Source of the DNA: Bin5 sp965208965
Lineage (GTDB): Bacteria > Chloroflexota > Anaerolineae > Caldilineales > Caldilineaceae
NCBI GenBank assembly: GCA_965208965.1
Contig: OZ242384.1
Location: forward strand, 3,348,001-3,412,000
Length of the DNA stretch: 64,000 bases
Reading direction: 5' to 3'
This document shows, piece by piece, positions 51,383-59,931 of the stretch. The number at the start of each line of letters is the position of its first letter. Position 1 is the stretch's first letter. The notes beneath the pieces were generated by a model. The model had not been told where the DNA came from and ran no database searches. It was given only the letters and a program-made list of their open reading frames with translations. The translations under genes were made by a program, and so were the position numbers.

Positions 51383-52821
51383 TTGGACACGACTTCAAAC
51401 GAGCACAAATGGCGGATTCTGGCCGCGCTGGCCGGCGTAATCTTTATGGCTTCGCTTATCTTCAATTCCGCAGCCGTCGTTCTGCCCGGTATCGTGAGCG
51501 AATTCAGAATCAACTTTGCCACAGGTCAGTGGGTGCTCTTGTCGTACACGCTTGTCCAAGTCTCAGTAATGCCCATAGTGGGTCGATTGGGCGATATGCT
51601 CGGCAAGCGACCTGTATTCATCGGTGGCACTATCGCCTTTATGGTCACCTCGATCCTCCCCGGTCTCGCGCCAACAATCGAACTGCTGATTTTCTTTCGC
51701 GTGCTGCAGGCAGTGGGCGCGGCATTCGCAATCGCTCTGAACTATGGAATCGTGATCGAAACCTTCCCCCTGCAGAGCGGGGCAAAGCGTTGGGAGTATT
51801 CGGTGCCATCTTCGCAGCTGGCAGTATCCTCGGGCCCATGATGGGGGGCTTCATCTTTGGCGCTCTATCGTGGCGCTGGATCTTTTTCGTAGCTCAACCA
51901 TTCAGCCTTATCAGCCTCATACTGGCTTGGCGCTATCTGCCTGCGTCTCGCCCAACTGGCCGGCAGAGTTTAGATTGGGAGGGCTCTTTCTTGCTGTTTA
52001 TAGGTCTCCTGACACTCATGCTCTACCTGACCTTCGGCAACAGCCTTGGCTTCCGTTCTCCTACCATGCTGGCCTTGTTCGCCGTCTCAATCTACTCATT
52101 TTGGCAATTCGTCCGCAATGAGGCGCGGGTAAAGGAACCACTTCTCGATCTGTCCCTGTTCAGGAGTCCGCAATTCAATGTAAACCTGTCGATACGGATC
52201 CTCACCAACATCACGATTGGTGGTCTGTGGTTTCTTTTTCCCTTCTATCTGGTGAATATCCTCCTGATTGAGCCCTGGCATGCTGGCCTGCTCCTCACAG
52301 CCTTCTGGGTCTGTTTCGGCGTGGCCGTCCTCGTTTCCGGCGCCCTTTCCGATCGATTCGGGTTTCGCCCGGTCGCCGGCGTGGGCTTGTTCGTTCTTGC
52401 CCTGGGCTGCTACACTGTCGGCACGCTCACCGCGGCAAGTTCGGCTCTGGACTTTATTCTGCGTGTCGCGCCTGTAGCCCTTGGCTTTGGGATCTCGCAT
52501 TCGCCTACAAACAGCGGCGTTATGGGCTCCGTTCCACTCGAGCGGCTCGGTATTGCCAGCGGCACCAACACGATTGGACGCTTCTTAGGACGCGCCGCCG
52601 GCGTGGCCATACTGGGTACCCTCTGGGCCCACCGCGTGCAGGTCAAAGCCGGGCCGGAATCCAGCGGCGTGGTCACCGAAGCCGCACCTGCTGCCCAGAT
52701 CGCGGCGCTCCAGAGCGTCTCCTACGCCGCTTTAGCCCTGGTCGGCGTCACTTTGGCTTTGATCGCGTGGGAAACGCTGCATTCCCGCACGGCGTCACGC
52801 CCGGTACGGGCTTCACCGTAA
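51383..52821 (+). pseudogene. DHA2-type MFS exporter gene with a frameshift
   Basis: A 14-helix MFS drug-exporter gene starting at TTG 51383 (GAGG 8 nt upstream). It reads normally up to VIETFP, then a run of five C at 51766-51770 is one base short: the other frame continues with PPAERGKALGVFGAIFAAGS and the rest of the protein to 52821. The two intact downstream paralogues have TEIFPASERGKALGVFS and TETFPASERGKALGLFS at this point. One added C restores a ~479-residue protein. The cause is either a real inactivating indel or a homopolymer error in the assembly. As written, the product would be a truncated ~152-residue protein. Confidence 0.88.
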
Positions 52822-52925
52822 GCGGCTAAATTGCATACGATCGCGTCTGCGCAGCCCAGCCCCCTCTGACCGGGATACAGCGCCGCCAGCGACCGAAGTA
52901 TGACTCTGCGATCATTCTCTGATTC

Positions 52926-54377
52926 ATGACTAATCTTGCTGACACTCTTACTCCCAGGCACAGGTGGCTCATCTTTGCCGCCCTCGGTGCCGGCGTCTTC
53001 CTGGACTCCATGGAAATCAGCATTGTTGCCGTCATACTCCCCACCTTGGTGACCGAACTTCAGGTCGGCTTCACACTCGTTCAGTGGGTTGTCCTTTCCT
53101 TTACACTTACGAAAACTGCGATCGTTCTGAGTGTGGGAAGGCTGGGAGATATGATTGGAAAAAGGCCGGTGTTTCTCGGCGGGACCGTCGCCTTTATGGT
53201 CGGTTCCGTCCTCGCCGGGCTGGCGCCGAATATCGAACTCCTCCTCCTTTTTCGAGTTATTCAGGCCGTCGGCGGTGCCTTTGCAACCGCGCTCAGCATG
53301 GGTATCTTGACAGAAATCTTCCCCGCTTCCGAACGCGGCAAAGCGCTCGGCGTGTTCAGCGCCAGTGTCTCATTGGGCGGTATAGCCGGGCCCTTCTTGG
53401 GCGGTGTACTGTTGGAACTCTTGTCGTGGCGCTGGATCTTTTTCATTGGTATTCCCATAAGTTGCGTCAGCTTCTACCTCGCGTGGCGCCACATGCCGGC
53501 TTCCGCCCCCAGCGGCCGCCAGCGCTTCGACTGGACCGGCGCGGCTTCTTTGGCTGCCTGTCTGTTGACCCTCATGCTATTTCTGACCCTCGGTCAGCGC
53601 GCCGGATACCGCTCTCCTGCCATGTTGGGACTGTTTGCACTCTCACTGTTGGCCTTCGCCTTTTTCATGCGGACAGAGCGACGCGTGAAGGACCCACTCC
53701 TCAACCTGGCCATCTTCAGGAACGCACAATTCAGCCTTAATCTTTCCATGCGCCTGATCAGCTTTATTGTGCTTGGAGGCGTTTACCTGCTTCTACCGTT
53801 CTATCTATCCAATATGCTACGGATGGAGCCCGTAGTCGTGGGTCTGCTTCTGACTACGTCGTGGATCTCGTTTGGAATCGCCTCCCCGATCGCAGGCATC
53901 CTTTCCGATCGATTCGGCTATAGGAGAATCGCCAGCGCAGGACTGGTTCTGATGGCCTTCGGCTGCTACGCTGTGAGCACGCTCAGCGCTGACACGTCGA
54001 TCGTCGGCTACGTTGTGCGAGTGTCCACCTTGGGTCTTGGCATGGGACTGTTTCAATCCCCAAACAACAGTGCCGTAATGGGCTCTGTTCCCCGCGAACG
54101 TCTTGGCGTCGCCAGCGGCATCAACGTCATCGCTCGCACTTTGGGGCGTACATCCGGCATCGCGGCCCTGGGTGCCCTCTGGGCAAGCCGTGTTACCGCA
54201 CATGCAGGGCCGGACTACATTGGTGGTGTCACCGAAGCTGCCGGCGCCGTCCAGATTGCCGGTCTGCGTGACGTCACCTATGTTGCACTCGCAATTGTCG
54301 CAGTTGCGCTCATTTTGAGCGCTTGGGGGATTCTGGAAGCCCGGGCCCCGCTGCAAAGAGTCCAGAAAGGACTCTGA
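52926..54377 (+). CDS. MFS transporter, DHA2 (14-TM) family
   Basis: 483 residues, about 14 TM helices. Motif A is GRLGDMIGKRPVF, the second-half copy SDRFGYRRIA, and the motif C-like ESFAFATALSMG region and PASERGKALGVFSASVSLGGIAGPFLGG follow the EmrB/QacA pattern. It would export hydrophobic compounds using the proton gradient. It is the middle member of three tandem paralogues; the first is frameshifted, the third is the gene at 54593. No strong Shine-Dalgarno precedes the ATG. Confidence 0.92.
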   Translation: MTNLADTLTPRHRWLIFAALGAGVFLDSMEISIVAVILPTLVTELQVGFTLVQWVVLSFTLTKTAIVLSVGRLGDMIGKRPVFLGGTVAFMVGSVLAGLAPNIELLLLFRVIQAVGGAFATALSMGILTEIFPASERGKALGVFSASVSLGGIAGPFLGGVLLELLSWRWIFFIGIPISCVSFYLAWRHMPASAPSGRQRFDWTGAASLAACLLTLMLFLTLGQRAGYRSPAMLGLFALSLLAFAFFMRTERRVKDPLLNLAIFRNAQFSLNLSMRLISFIVLGGVYLLLPFYLSNMLRMEPVVVGLLLTTSWISFGIASPIAGILSDRFGYRRIASAGLVLMAFGCYAVSTLSADTSIVGYVVRVSTLGLGMGLFQSPNNSAVMGSVPRERLGVASGINVIARTLGRTSGIAALGALWASRVTAHAGPDYIGGVTEAAGAVQIAGLRDVTYVALAIVAVALILSAWGILEARAPLQRVQKGL

Positions 54378-54592
54378 CCAGGCCGTGCGCCGGCAAATCT
54401 CAGGCCTTCCCGCCGGGTCCGGAATTCACATCTGCGAAACCCGCCCGCCAAACCGTTTCGCGTCGTTGATTGTCAGGCAAAGTCCGCGGGCAAACAGCGA
54501 TTTCGCCTTGTTACCTTCCGATTGATCCGCCTGGCTGCGGCCTTTGGTCCGTTCTGGTCATCCTACCCAAAAGGTGTGGTCTCCCGCACGCG

Positions 54593-56047
54593 ATGGCAAA
54601 GTCTACTGAGCAACTCTCCGCCGAGCGCAAGTGGCATATCTTCGCCGCGCTCGGTTCAGGAATCTTTCTAGCCTCTTTCGACGGCGGCGTCGTCAGGGTC
54701 GTGTTGCCGGCCCTCATAACCGAATTTGACGTCGACTTTGCGCTCGTCCAGTGGGTCGTGCTCTCCTTTTCTCTCACGCAAACAGCGATCATGCTGGGCG
54801 TGGGCAGGCTGGGAGACATGGTGGGCAAGAAGCCCATCTTCCTCAGCGGCACCATCGCATTTGCCATAAGCTCCGTACTTGCTGGGCTGGCTCCCAATAT
54901 CCAGGTCCTGCTGTTTTTCCGTGTCCTTCAGGCCATCGGAGGCGCATTTGCAACTGCCCTGAGTATGGGAATCGTGACCGAAACGTTCCCAGCCTCCGAA
55001 CGCGGCAAAGCTCTCGGCCTCTTCAGCGCCACCGTCTCGGTCGGTGGTATCGCCGGCCCCATCTTAGGGGGCGCTCTCCTCGAATATCTCTCGTGGCGCT
55101 GGATTTTCTTCGTTGGTCCTCCTGTGGGCTGCATCAGTTTCATTCTGGCATCGCGCTATCTGCCCGATCCCCACCCCGCCGGGCGCCAGGAATTCGACTG
55201 GATCGGCTTCCAAACCTTCTCTACCTTTCTGCTGGCGCTCATGCTGTTCCTCACCTTCGGCGAGCGGATTGGCTTTCAGTCCCCTGCCATGTTGGGCCTC
55301 TTGGCTCTCTCTCTGCTGATGCTTGTACTGTTCATCCGTACAGGCCTGAGCGCAAACCAGCCGCTCCTCGACCTGTCTTTATTTCGTAACTCCCTTTTCA
55401 ACCTCAATCTATCTATGCGGTTGATCAGTTTCATCGTTACTGGCGGCATTTCGCTTCTCTTCCCTTTTTATTTGACCAACCTTCTGAATCTGGACCCTAC
55501 AGTTGTCGGGCTACTGTTGACAGCTACGATGTTCTTTTTCGGCCTGGCCTCGCCCGTTTCTGGCATGCTTTCAGATCGCTTCGGCTATCGACTGATCGCC
55601 ACTGCAGGATTGGTAATCCTGGCATACGGCTGCTACACTGTCAGCACGCTGACCGCCGAAACGTCGATTCTGGGCTACGTCTTGAGAGTCTTACCATTGG
55701 GCCTGGGAATGGGCATCTTTCAGTCGCCCAACAATAGCGCGGTGATGGGCTCAGTACCCAGAGAAAGACTGGGAGTCGTCAGTGGCGTCAACGTGATTTG
55801 CCGGACGTTGGGGAATACGTCTGGCGTTGCCGCCCTGGGGGCGCTTTGGGCAAGTCGGGTTTATGCCTATGCCGGCCCAACTCTCACCGGAGACGTGACC
55901 GAAGCCGCCGCAGCAGTGCAAACTGCCGCCCTGCGCGACGTCGCATTCGTCGCATTGGCGCTCGTTGTCGTGGCCCTGGGGATGAGCGTCTGGGGCATTG
56001 TGCGCGGTCCCGCAGTAAGGCATTTCCGAAAACGTGTCCAGCAATAA
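54593..56047 (+). CDS. MFS transporter, DHA2 (14-TM) family
   Basis: 484 residues from ATG 54593, where the alignment with its neighbours begins; the open frame extends 41 residues further upstream without family sequence. Motif A GRLGDMVGKKPIF and SERGKALGLFSATVSVGGIAGPILGG are nearly the same as in the gene at 52926. Conserved LSWRWIFFVG and SPNNSAVMGSVPRERLGV boxes occur in both intact copies. It is the third of a tandem array that arose by duplication. Its end is 71 bp before a PhyH-type oxygenase gene. Confidence 0.92.
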   Translation: MAKSTEQLSAERKWHIFAALGSGIFLASFDGGVVRVVLPALITEFDVDFALVQWVVLSFSLTQTAIMLGVGRLGDMVGKKPIFLSGTIAFAISSVLAGLAPNIQVLLFFRVLQAIGGAFATALSMGIVTETFPASERGKALGLFSATVSVGGIAGPILGGALLEYLSWRWIFFVGPPVGCISFILASRYLPDPHPAGRQEFDWIGFQTFSTFLLALMLFLTFGERIGFQSPAMLGLLALSLLMLVLFIRTGLSANQPLLDLSLFRNSLFNLNLSMRLISFIVTGGISLLFPFYLTNLLNLDPTVVGLLLTATMFFFGLASPVSGMLSDRFGYRLIATAGLVILAYGCYTVSTLTAETSILGYVLRVLPLGLGMGIFQSPNNSAVMGSVPRERLGVVSGVNVICRTLGNTSGVAALGALWASRVYAYAGPTLTGDVTEAAAAVQTAALRDVAFVALALVVVALGMSVWGIVRGPAVRHFRKRVQQ

Positions 56048-56118
56048 GCTCTGAGGCCGGGATATCTGCTCAACTGCTTCAGAATATCCGAGTTCTGGGA
56101 ACCGATCAGGATCGAAAA

Positions 56119-57012
56119 ATGAAAATTCGCTTTGGCTACCGGAACACGACCTACCCCAACGGAACCTTAGGCACACTGCGGGAAAGCCAGCACCTCTTGC
56201 CCGACATGCAGGCCCTGCAAGCACAGTTCGCACAAGACGGCTATCTCCTCTTGCGCGGACTGATTGACCGTGAAAAGGTGAAGCAAGCCCGGTCGACCAT
56301 TCTGCACTACATGCACCAGCAAAATGTTCTGACCCCGGACGCCCCTATCCTCGAAGGCGTGATGCCCAGGGGCGGGCGCGGCGCCAAGATGAGACGGATC
56401 GCTTACCACGAGGACGTTCTTGCCGTCATTCAGGCCTCCGAGCTTTTCCACTTTTTCGCCGCTTACTTTGATGAGCCCGCCCTTACATTCGATTACAAGT
56501 GGCTGCGCGCCGTCGGCAACGAGCAGTACACCGGCGCACACTATGACTTCGTCTACATGGGCCGGGGCTCCGGCAACCTCCACACCGTCTGGATTCCACT
56601 GGGCGATACGACCGTAGACCATGGAACTCTTGCGGTCTGCAAGGGATCACACAACCTGCCCAGCTTCGCGCGAATTCGCGATACCTATGGTCGAATGGAT
56701 GTGGATCGAGACGGCATTGACGGCTGGTTCACAAAGGACCCCATGGAGATCGTCGAGAAATTCGGCGGCGAATGGCTGACAAGCGAATTCTTCATGGGCG
56801 ATGTAATTCTCTTCGGCATGCATACCATGCACGCCTCAACCACCAACTTGACGAACCGCTTTCGCCTGAGTTGCGACGTGCGCTTCCAACCGGCCAGCGA
56901 CCCGGCCGACGAACGCTGGATTGCAGGAGGTCCTGGCCACACGGTTCATGGAATCAATAAGCTTATTCCGATGGAGAAAGCCCGCGCAGAGTGGGGTCTG
57001 CCTGTCGACTGA
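56119..57012 (+). CDS. Phytanoyl-CoA dioxygenase (PhyH) family oxygenase
   Basis: 297 residues from ATG 56119 (AGGA 8 nt upstream); an open frame reaching back to 55798 lies within the previous gene and is not used. Fe(II)/2-oxoglutarate site: GAHYDFVYMG (His-x-Asp), GTLAVCKGSHNLP and the distal His in MHTMHASTTNLTNRFRLSCDVRFQ, where the Arg would hold 2-oxoglutarate. The sequence differs from the PhyH protein at 36589, so the two are not a recent duplication. It heads a plus-strand series with two amidohydrolases and a Rieske protein, suggesting hydroxylation as an early catabolic step. Confidence 0.88.
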   Translation: MKIRFGYRNTTYPNGTLGTLRESQHLLPDMQALQAQFAQDGYLLLRGLIDREKVKQARSTILHYMHQQNVLTPDAPILEGVMPRGGRGAKMRRIAYHEDVLAVIQASELFHFFAAYFDEPALTFDYKWLRAVGNEQYTGAHYDFVYMGRGSGNLHTVWIPLGDTTVDHGTLAVCKGSHNLPSFARIRDTYGRMDVDRDGIDGWFTKDPMEIVEKFGGEWLTSEFFMGDVILFGMHTMHASTTNLTNRFRLSCDVRFQPASDPADERWIAGGPGHTVHGINKLIPMEKARAEWGLPVD

Positions 57013-57106
57013 ACTATAGGGTCTCAACATCAAATTGCCCGCGCTCTGAATTTCGAGTACGATTATCTCTATAAGACTCTGAACGGGATCCAGCCCAACA
57101 TTTTCG

Positions 57107-58129
57107 ATGTCTGAACCGCACCGAATCGACTGCGATATCCATAACGAAGTCCCGGCTCTTGGAACTTTGTATCCCTACTTGCCGGACCATTGGCTCAACT
57201 ACTGTCGCGAGTCGGCGTTCAACGGCCCCGACGCAGCCGACTACCCCGAAAGCGTACCCACCGCCGCTCGCGAGGGCAGCAACCCAAAACCCGACCTTGA
57301 AGAAGTGCAGACTCGCGTCCTGGACGATATAGAATTCGGCATTCTGAACTGCGCCTATCGCGTCCAGAGTGTACGCAATGAGGACCTGGCCGCCTCTCTC
57401 GCCACGGCAGTCAACCAGTGGCAGGTGGAACACTGGCTCGAAAAAGAGCCCCGCTTGCGGGCATCCATTGTCGTGCCAAGCCACAACCCGCCGCTCGCCG
57501 CCAGGGAAATCGACAGATGGGGGGCTAATCCCGGCTTCGTGCAGGTTATTCTTCCCGTGCGCGCCGAAGCTCCCTACGGCAATCGCCGCTACGATCCAAT
57601 CTATTCCGCCGCCGTCAAGCACGACCTCGCACTCGGCATTCATTACGGCGGCGCCCCCGGCCATCCCCCCACTCCGACCGGCTGGCCATCCTATTTCATC
57701 GAAGACTACGCCAACATGGCACAGGTCTTCCAGTCCCAGGTAATCAGCCTGGTCTGCGAGGGTGCCTTTGAGCGCTTTCCCTCTCTGCGCGTCGCCCTCA
57801 TCGAAGGGGGTTTCACCTGGCTGCCGTCATTGATGTGGCGGATCGACAAAGAGTGGAAGGGCCTGCGCCACAATACGCCCTATGTCCGCCGGCCGCCTTC
57901 CGAATACATGCGTACACATCTGCGATTCACCATTCAACCCTTGGACGCGCCGCCCAATCCCCTGCATCTCGCACAAATTCTCGACCAGTGCGGCGCCGAC
58001 GATCTGCTTATGTATGCCAGTGACTATCCTCATCGCCACGACAGCCATGACATTCTTCTCGACCTGCTGACGGCGAATCAGCGAGAAAAAATCTGCAGTG
58101 CGAATGCACGCGCCTTTTACCGGCTGTGA
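57107..58129 (+). CDS. Amidohydrolase_2-family hydrolase/decarboxylase
   Basis: 340 residues. The N-terminal metal site is written DCDIHNE (Asp-x-His rather than His-x-His, as in many ACMSD-type members). LGIHYGGAPG gives the central His, LIEGGFTWLPSLMWRIDKEW the next strand, and MYASDYPHRHD the catalytic Asp. The RLRASIVVPSHNP segment and long N-terminal part resemble the 5-carboxyvanillate/gamma-resorcylate decarboxylase branch. It is 94 bp downstream of the PhyH gene and has a paralogue next to it. No clear Shine-Dalgarno. Confidence 0.85.
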   Translation: MSEPHRIDCDIHNEVPALGTLYPYLPDHWLNYCRESAFNGPDAADYPESVPTAAREGSNPKPDLEEVQTRVLDDIEFGILNCAYRVQSVRNEDLAASLATAVNQWQVEHWLEKEPRLRASIVVPSHNPPLAAREIDRWGANPGFVQVILPVRAEAPYGNRRYDPIYSAAVKHDLALGIHYGGAPGHPPTPTGWPSYFIEDYANMAQVFQSQVISLVCEGAFERFPSLRVALIEGGFTWLPSLMWRIDKEWKGLRHNTPYVRRPPSEYMRTHLRFTIQPLDAPPNPLHLAQILDQCGADDLLMYASDYPHRHDSHDILLDLLTANQREKICSANARAFYRL

Positions 58130-58209
58130 CTAGGACCTCATGGCGGTGAGACCCTGGCCCTTTCTCAGGCCTGCCACCTCGTCCCAGCTGACAGCACAGG
58201 AGGACTACC

Positions 58210-59385
58210 ATGACTGCCCAGTTCGATTCGACTGCCACTGCTGAGCGCGGCGCCGTAACGAAAGACCGGACAAACGGTCATAATGCAGCCGGTCCTGTTG
58301 CCTCCGTTCAACAGGGCGCCCGCTATCGTGCGCCCCAGGACTCGGCCATCGTCGACACCGACATTCATATCTACTTCCCAACGAATGACGTACTGCGTTC
58401 CTATTTGGAACCGCACTGGCAGGACTATCACAGGACCTTCGGGTCCCGGGGCTTCGACGGCTCACACTATCCGCGGGCAATGCCCAACGCCGCCCGCCAC
58501 GACGCCTGGCCCGGCGACGGAACGCCACCCGGGTCCAATCTGCCACTTCTGCAGGAGCAGCTCCTCGATAGGTGGAACATCGAAGTCGGTGTTCTCAACC
58601 CTCTCGTCGGCGCAGGTGAGCAGCGCAACCTGGCCTTTGGCGCCGCTTTCGCCAGGGCGACCAATGATTGGCAGCTCGCTGAATGGCTGGATCCCGACCC
58701 GCGCCTGCGTGCTTCAATCATCGTCCCCTGGGAAGACGGCGAACTGTCTGCCGCCGAGATAGACAGGTGGGGCAGTCACCCTGGCTTCGTCCACGCATTG
58801 CTCATCGCCCGCACCAAGGAACCCCTCGGCCGGCGCAAATACTGGCCCATGTATGAGGCTGCCAGTCGCCATGACGTACCCATCGCCATTCATTTCGGCG
58901 GCGCCGGCGGCGTTCCAATCACAGGCTCGGGCTACCCAAACCACTACATCGAAGACCACGGCGGCATGCCCCAGACCTTCCAGTCACAGGTTATCAGCCT
59001 GATCTTTGAAGGTGTTTTTCACGAATTCCCTTCACTCAAATTCGTGTTGATCGAAGGCGGTTTCGCCTGGATTCCACCGATGCTCTGGCGCATGGACAGT
59101 GTCTGGCGCAAACTGGGCAGCGAAGTCCCCCACGTCACCGAACCGCCTTCAGTGCTCTTCCGCCGTCATTTCTGGGTCAGCACACAACCCATGGAAGAGC
59201 CGTTCCAGCCTGAGCACTTCCGTCAGCTGCTGGGCCAGATGGACATGGATGACCGCCTGCTCTTCGCAACCGACTACCCTCACTGGGACTTCGACGCCCC
59301 CGATCGCGCGTTTCCCGTCCCGCTGGACAAAGAGCGGCGACGGAAATTCATGGCGGAAAACGCCCGCGAACTGTACAAACTTTAG
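58210..59385 (+). CDS. Amidohydrolase_2-family hydrolase/decarboxylase (paralogue)
   Basis: 391 residues with AGGAGG 6 nt before the ATG. Same architecture as the preceding gene: VDTDIHIYFP metal site, LRASIIVPWEDGELSAAEIDRWG, IAIHFGGAGG, LIEGGFAWIPPMLWRMDSVW and LFATDYPHWDFD. The matching blocks show the two arose by tandem duplication, but the N-terminus here has about 50 extra residues, Gln/Thr/Ala-rich. Two diverged paralogues may be subunits of one enzyme or act on successive substrates. A Rieske protein gene follows after 9 bp and is clearly co-transcribed. Confidence 0.87.
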   Translation: MTAQFDSTATAERGAVTKDRTNGHNAAGPVASVQQGARYRAPQDSAIVDTDIHIYFPTNDVLRSYLEPHWQDYHRTFGSRGFDGSHYPRAMPNAARHDAWPGDGTPPGSNLPLLQEQLLDRWNIEVGVLNPLVGAGEQRNLAFGAAFARATNDWQLAEWLDPDPRLRASIIVPWEDGELSAAEIDRWGSHPGFVHALLIARTKEPLGRRKYWPMYEAASRHDVPIAIHFGGAGGVPITGSGYPNHYIEDHGGMPQTFQSQVISLIFEGVFHEFPSLKFVLIEGGFAWIPPMLWRMDSVWRKLGSEVPHVTEPPSVLFRRHFWVSTQPMEEPFQPEHFRQLLGQMDMDDRLLFATDYPHWDFDAPDRAFPVPLDKERRRKFMAENARELYKL

Positions 59386-59394
59386 AGTTGAGAT

Positions 59395-59829
59395 ATGGCA
59401 AAACACGTCGTCGCAACAGTTGACGAAATCCCCCCGGGTGAACGCAAGATCATCGAGATCGGCGGACGCTCCATCGGTGTCTTCAACATCAAGGGCGAGT
59501 TCTACGCACTCCGCAATATCTGCCCGCATCAGGGCGGTCCCCTCTGTGAAGGCAGGCTCACCGGCTTTGTAATGGCCGACAAGCCCGGTGGCGAATACAG
59601 GTACGAGAGGCGGGGCGAGATTCTGCGCTGCCCCTGGCATGGCTGGGAATACGACGTAACCACCGGCCAGTCATGGGTAGATCCCGCCTCAGTTCGAACT
59701 CGCGCCTACGATGTAGAAATCGCAACCGCAGACGAAATCCCCTCAACATATCAACCGGGCCCTTACACCGCGGAAACCTTCGAAGTCTCCGTCGACCAGG
59801 AGTACGTCATCGTCGAACTCCCTGGCTGA
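59395..59829 (+). CDS. Rieske [2Fe-2S] ferredoxin-type protein
   Basis: 144 residues. The cluster ligands are CPHQGGPL (Cys-x-His) near residue 42 and CPWHGWEYD (Cys-x-x-His) near 78, so the Rieske domain is intact. There is an insert of about 20 residues between the two boxes, and no catalytic (oxygenase) domain. The likely job is to pass single electrons to an oxygenase, or to act as a subunit of a Rieske oxygenase. It is 9 bp downstream of the amidohydrolase gene. No terminal Rieske oxygenase or reductase gene lies in the window. Confidence 0.92.
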   Translation: MAKHVVATVDEIPPGERKIIEIGGRSIGVFNIKGEFYALRNICPHQGGPLCEGRLTGFVMADKPGGEYRYERRGEILRCPWHGWEYDVTTGQSWVDPASVRTRAYDVEIATADEIPSTYQPGPYTAETFEVSVDQEYVIVELPG

Positions 59830-59931
59830 CGGGAGCACCTGCTTCGCCTTCCGACCACGCGAAGCAATCAGCGCACAACAAACCATGGAGCGTCAATTTG
59901 ACTCCCCGCGAGCCACTGGAGTTCCCTCCCC

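Noticed and set aside
55798..56118. N-terminal extension of the PhyH gene back into the MFS gene
   Set aside because: The extra 107 residues are Arg/Cys-rich and out of frame with the real MFS gene; ATG 56119 has a ribosome-binding site and the family sequence starts there.
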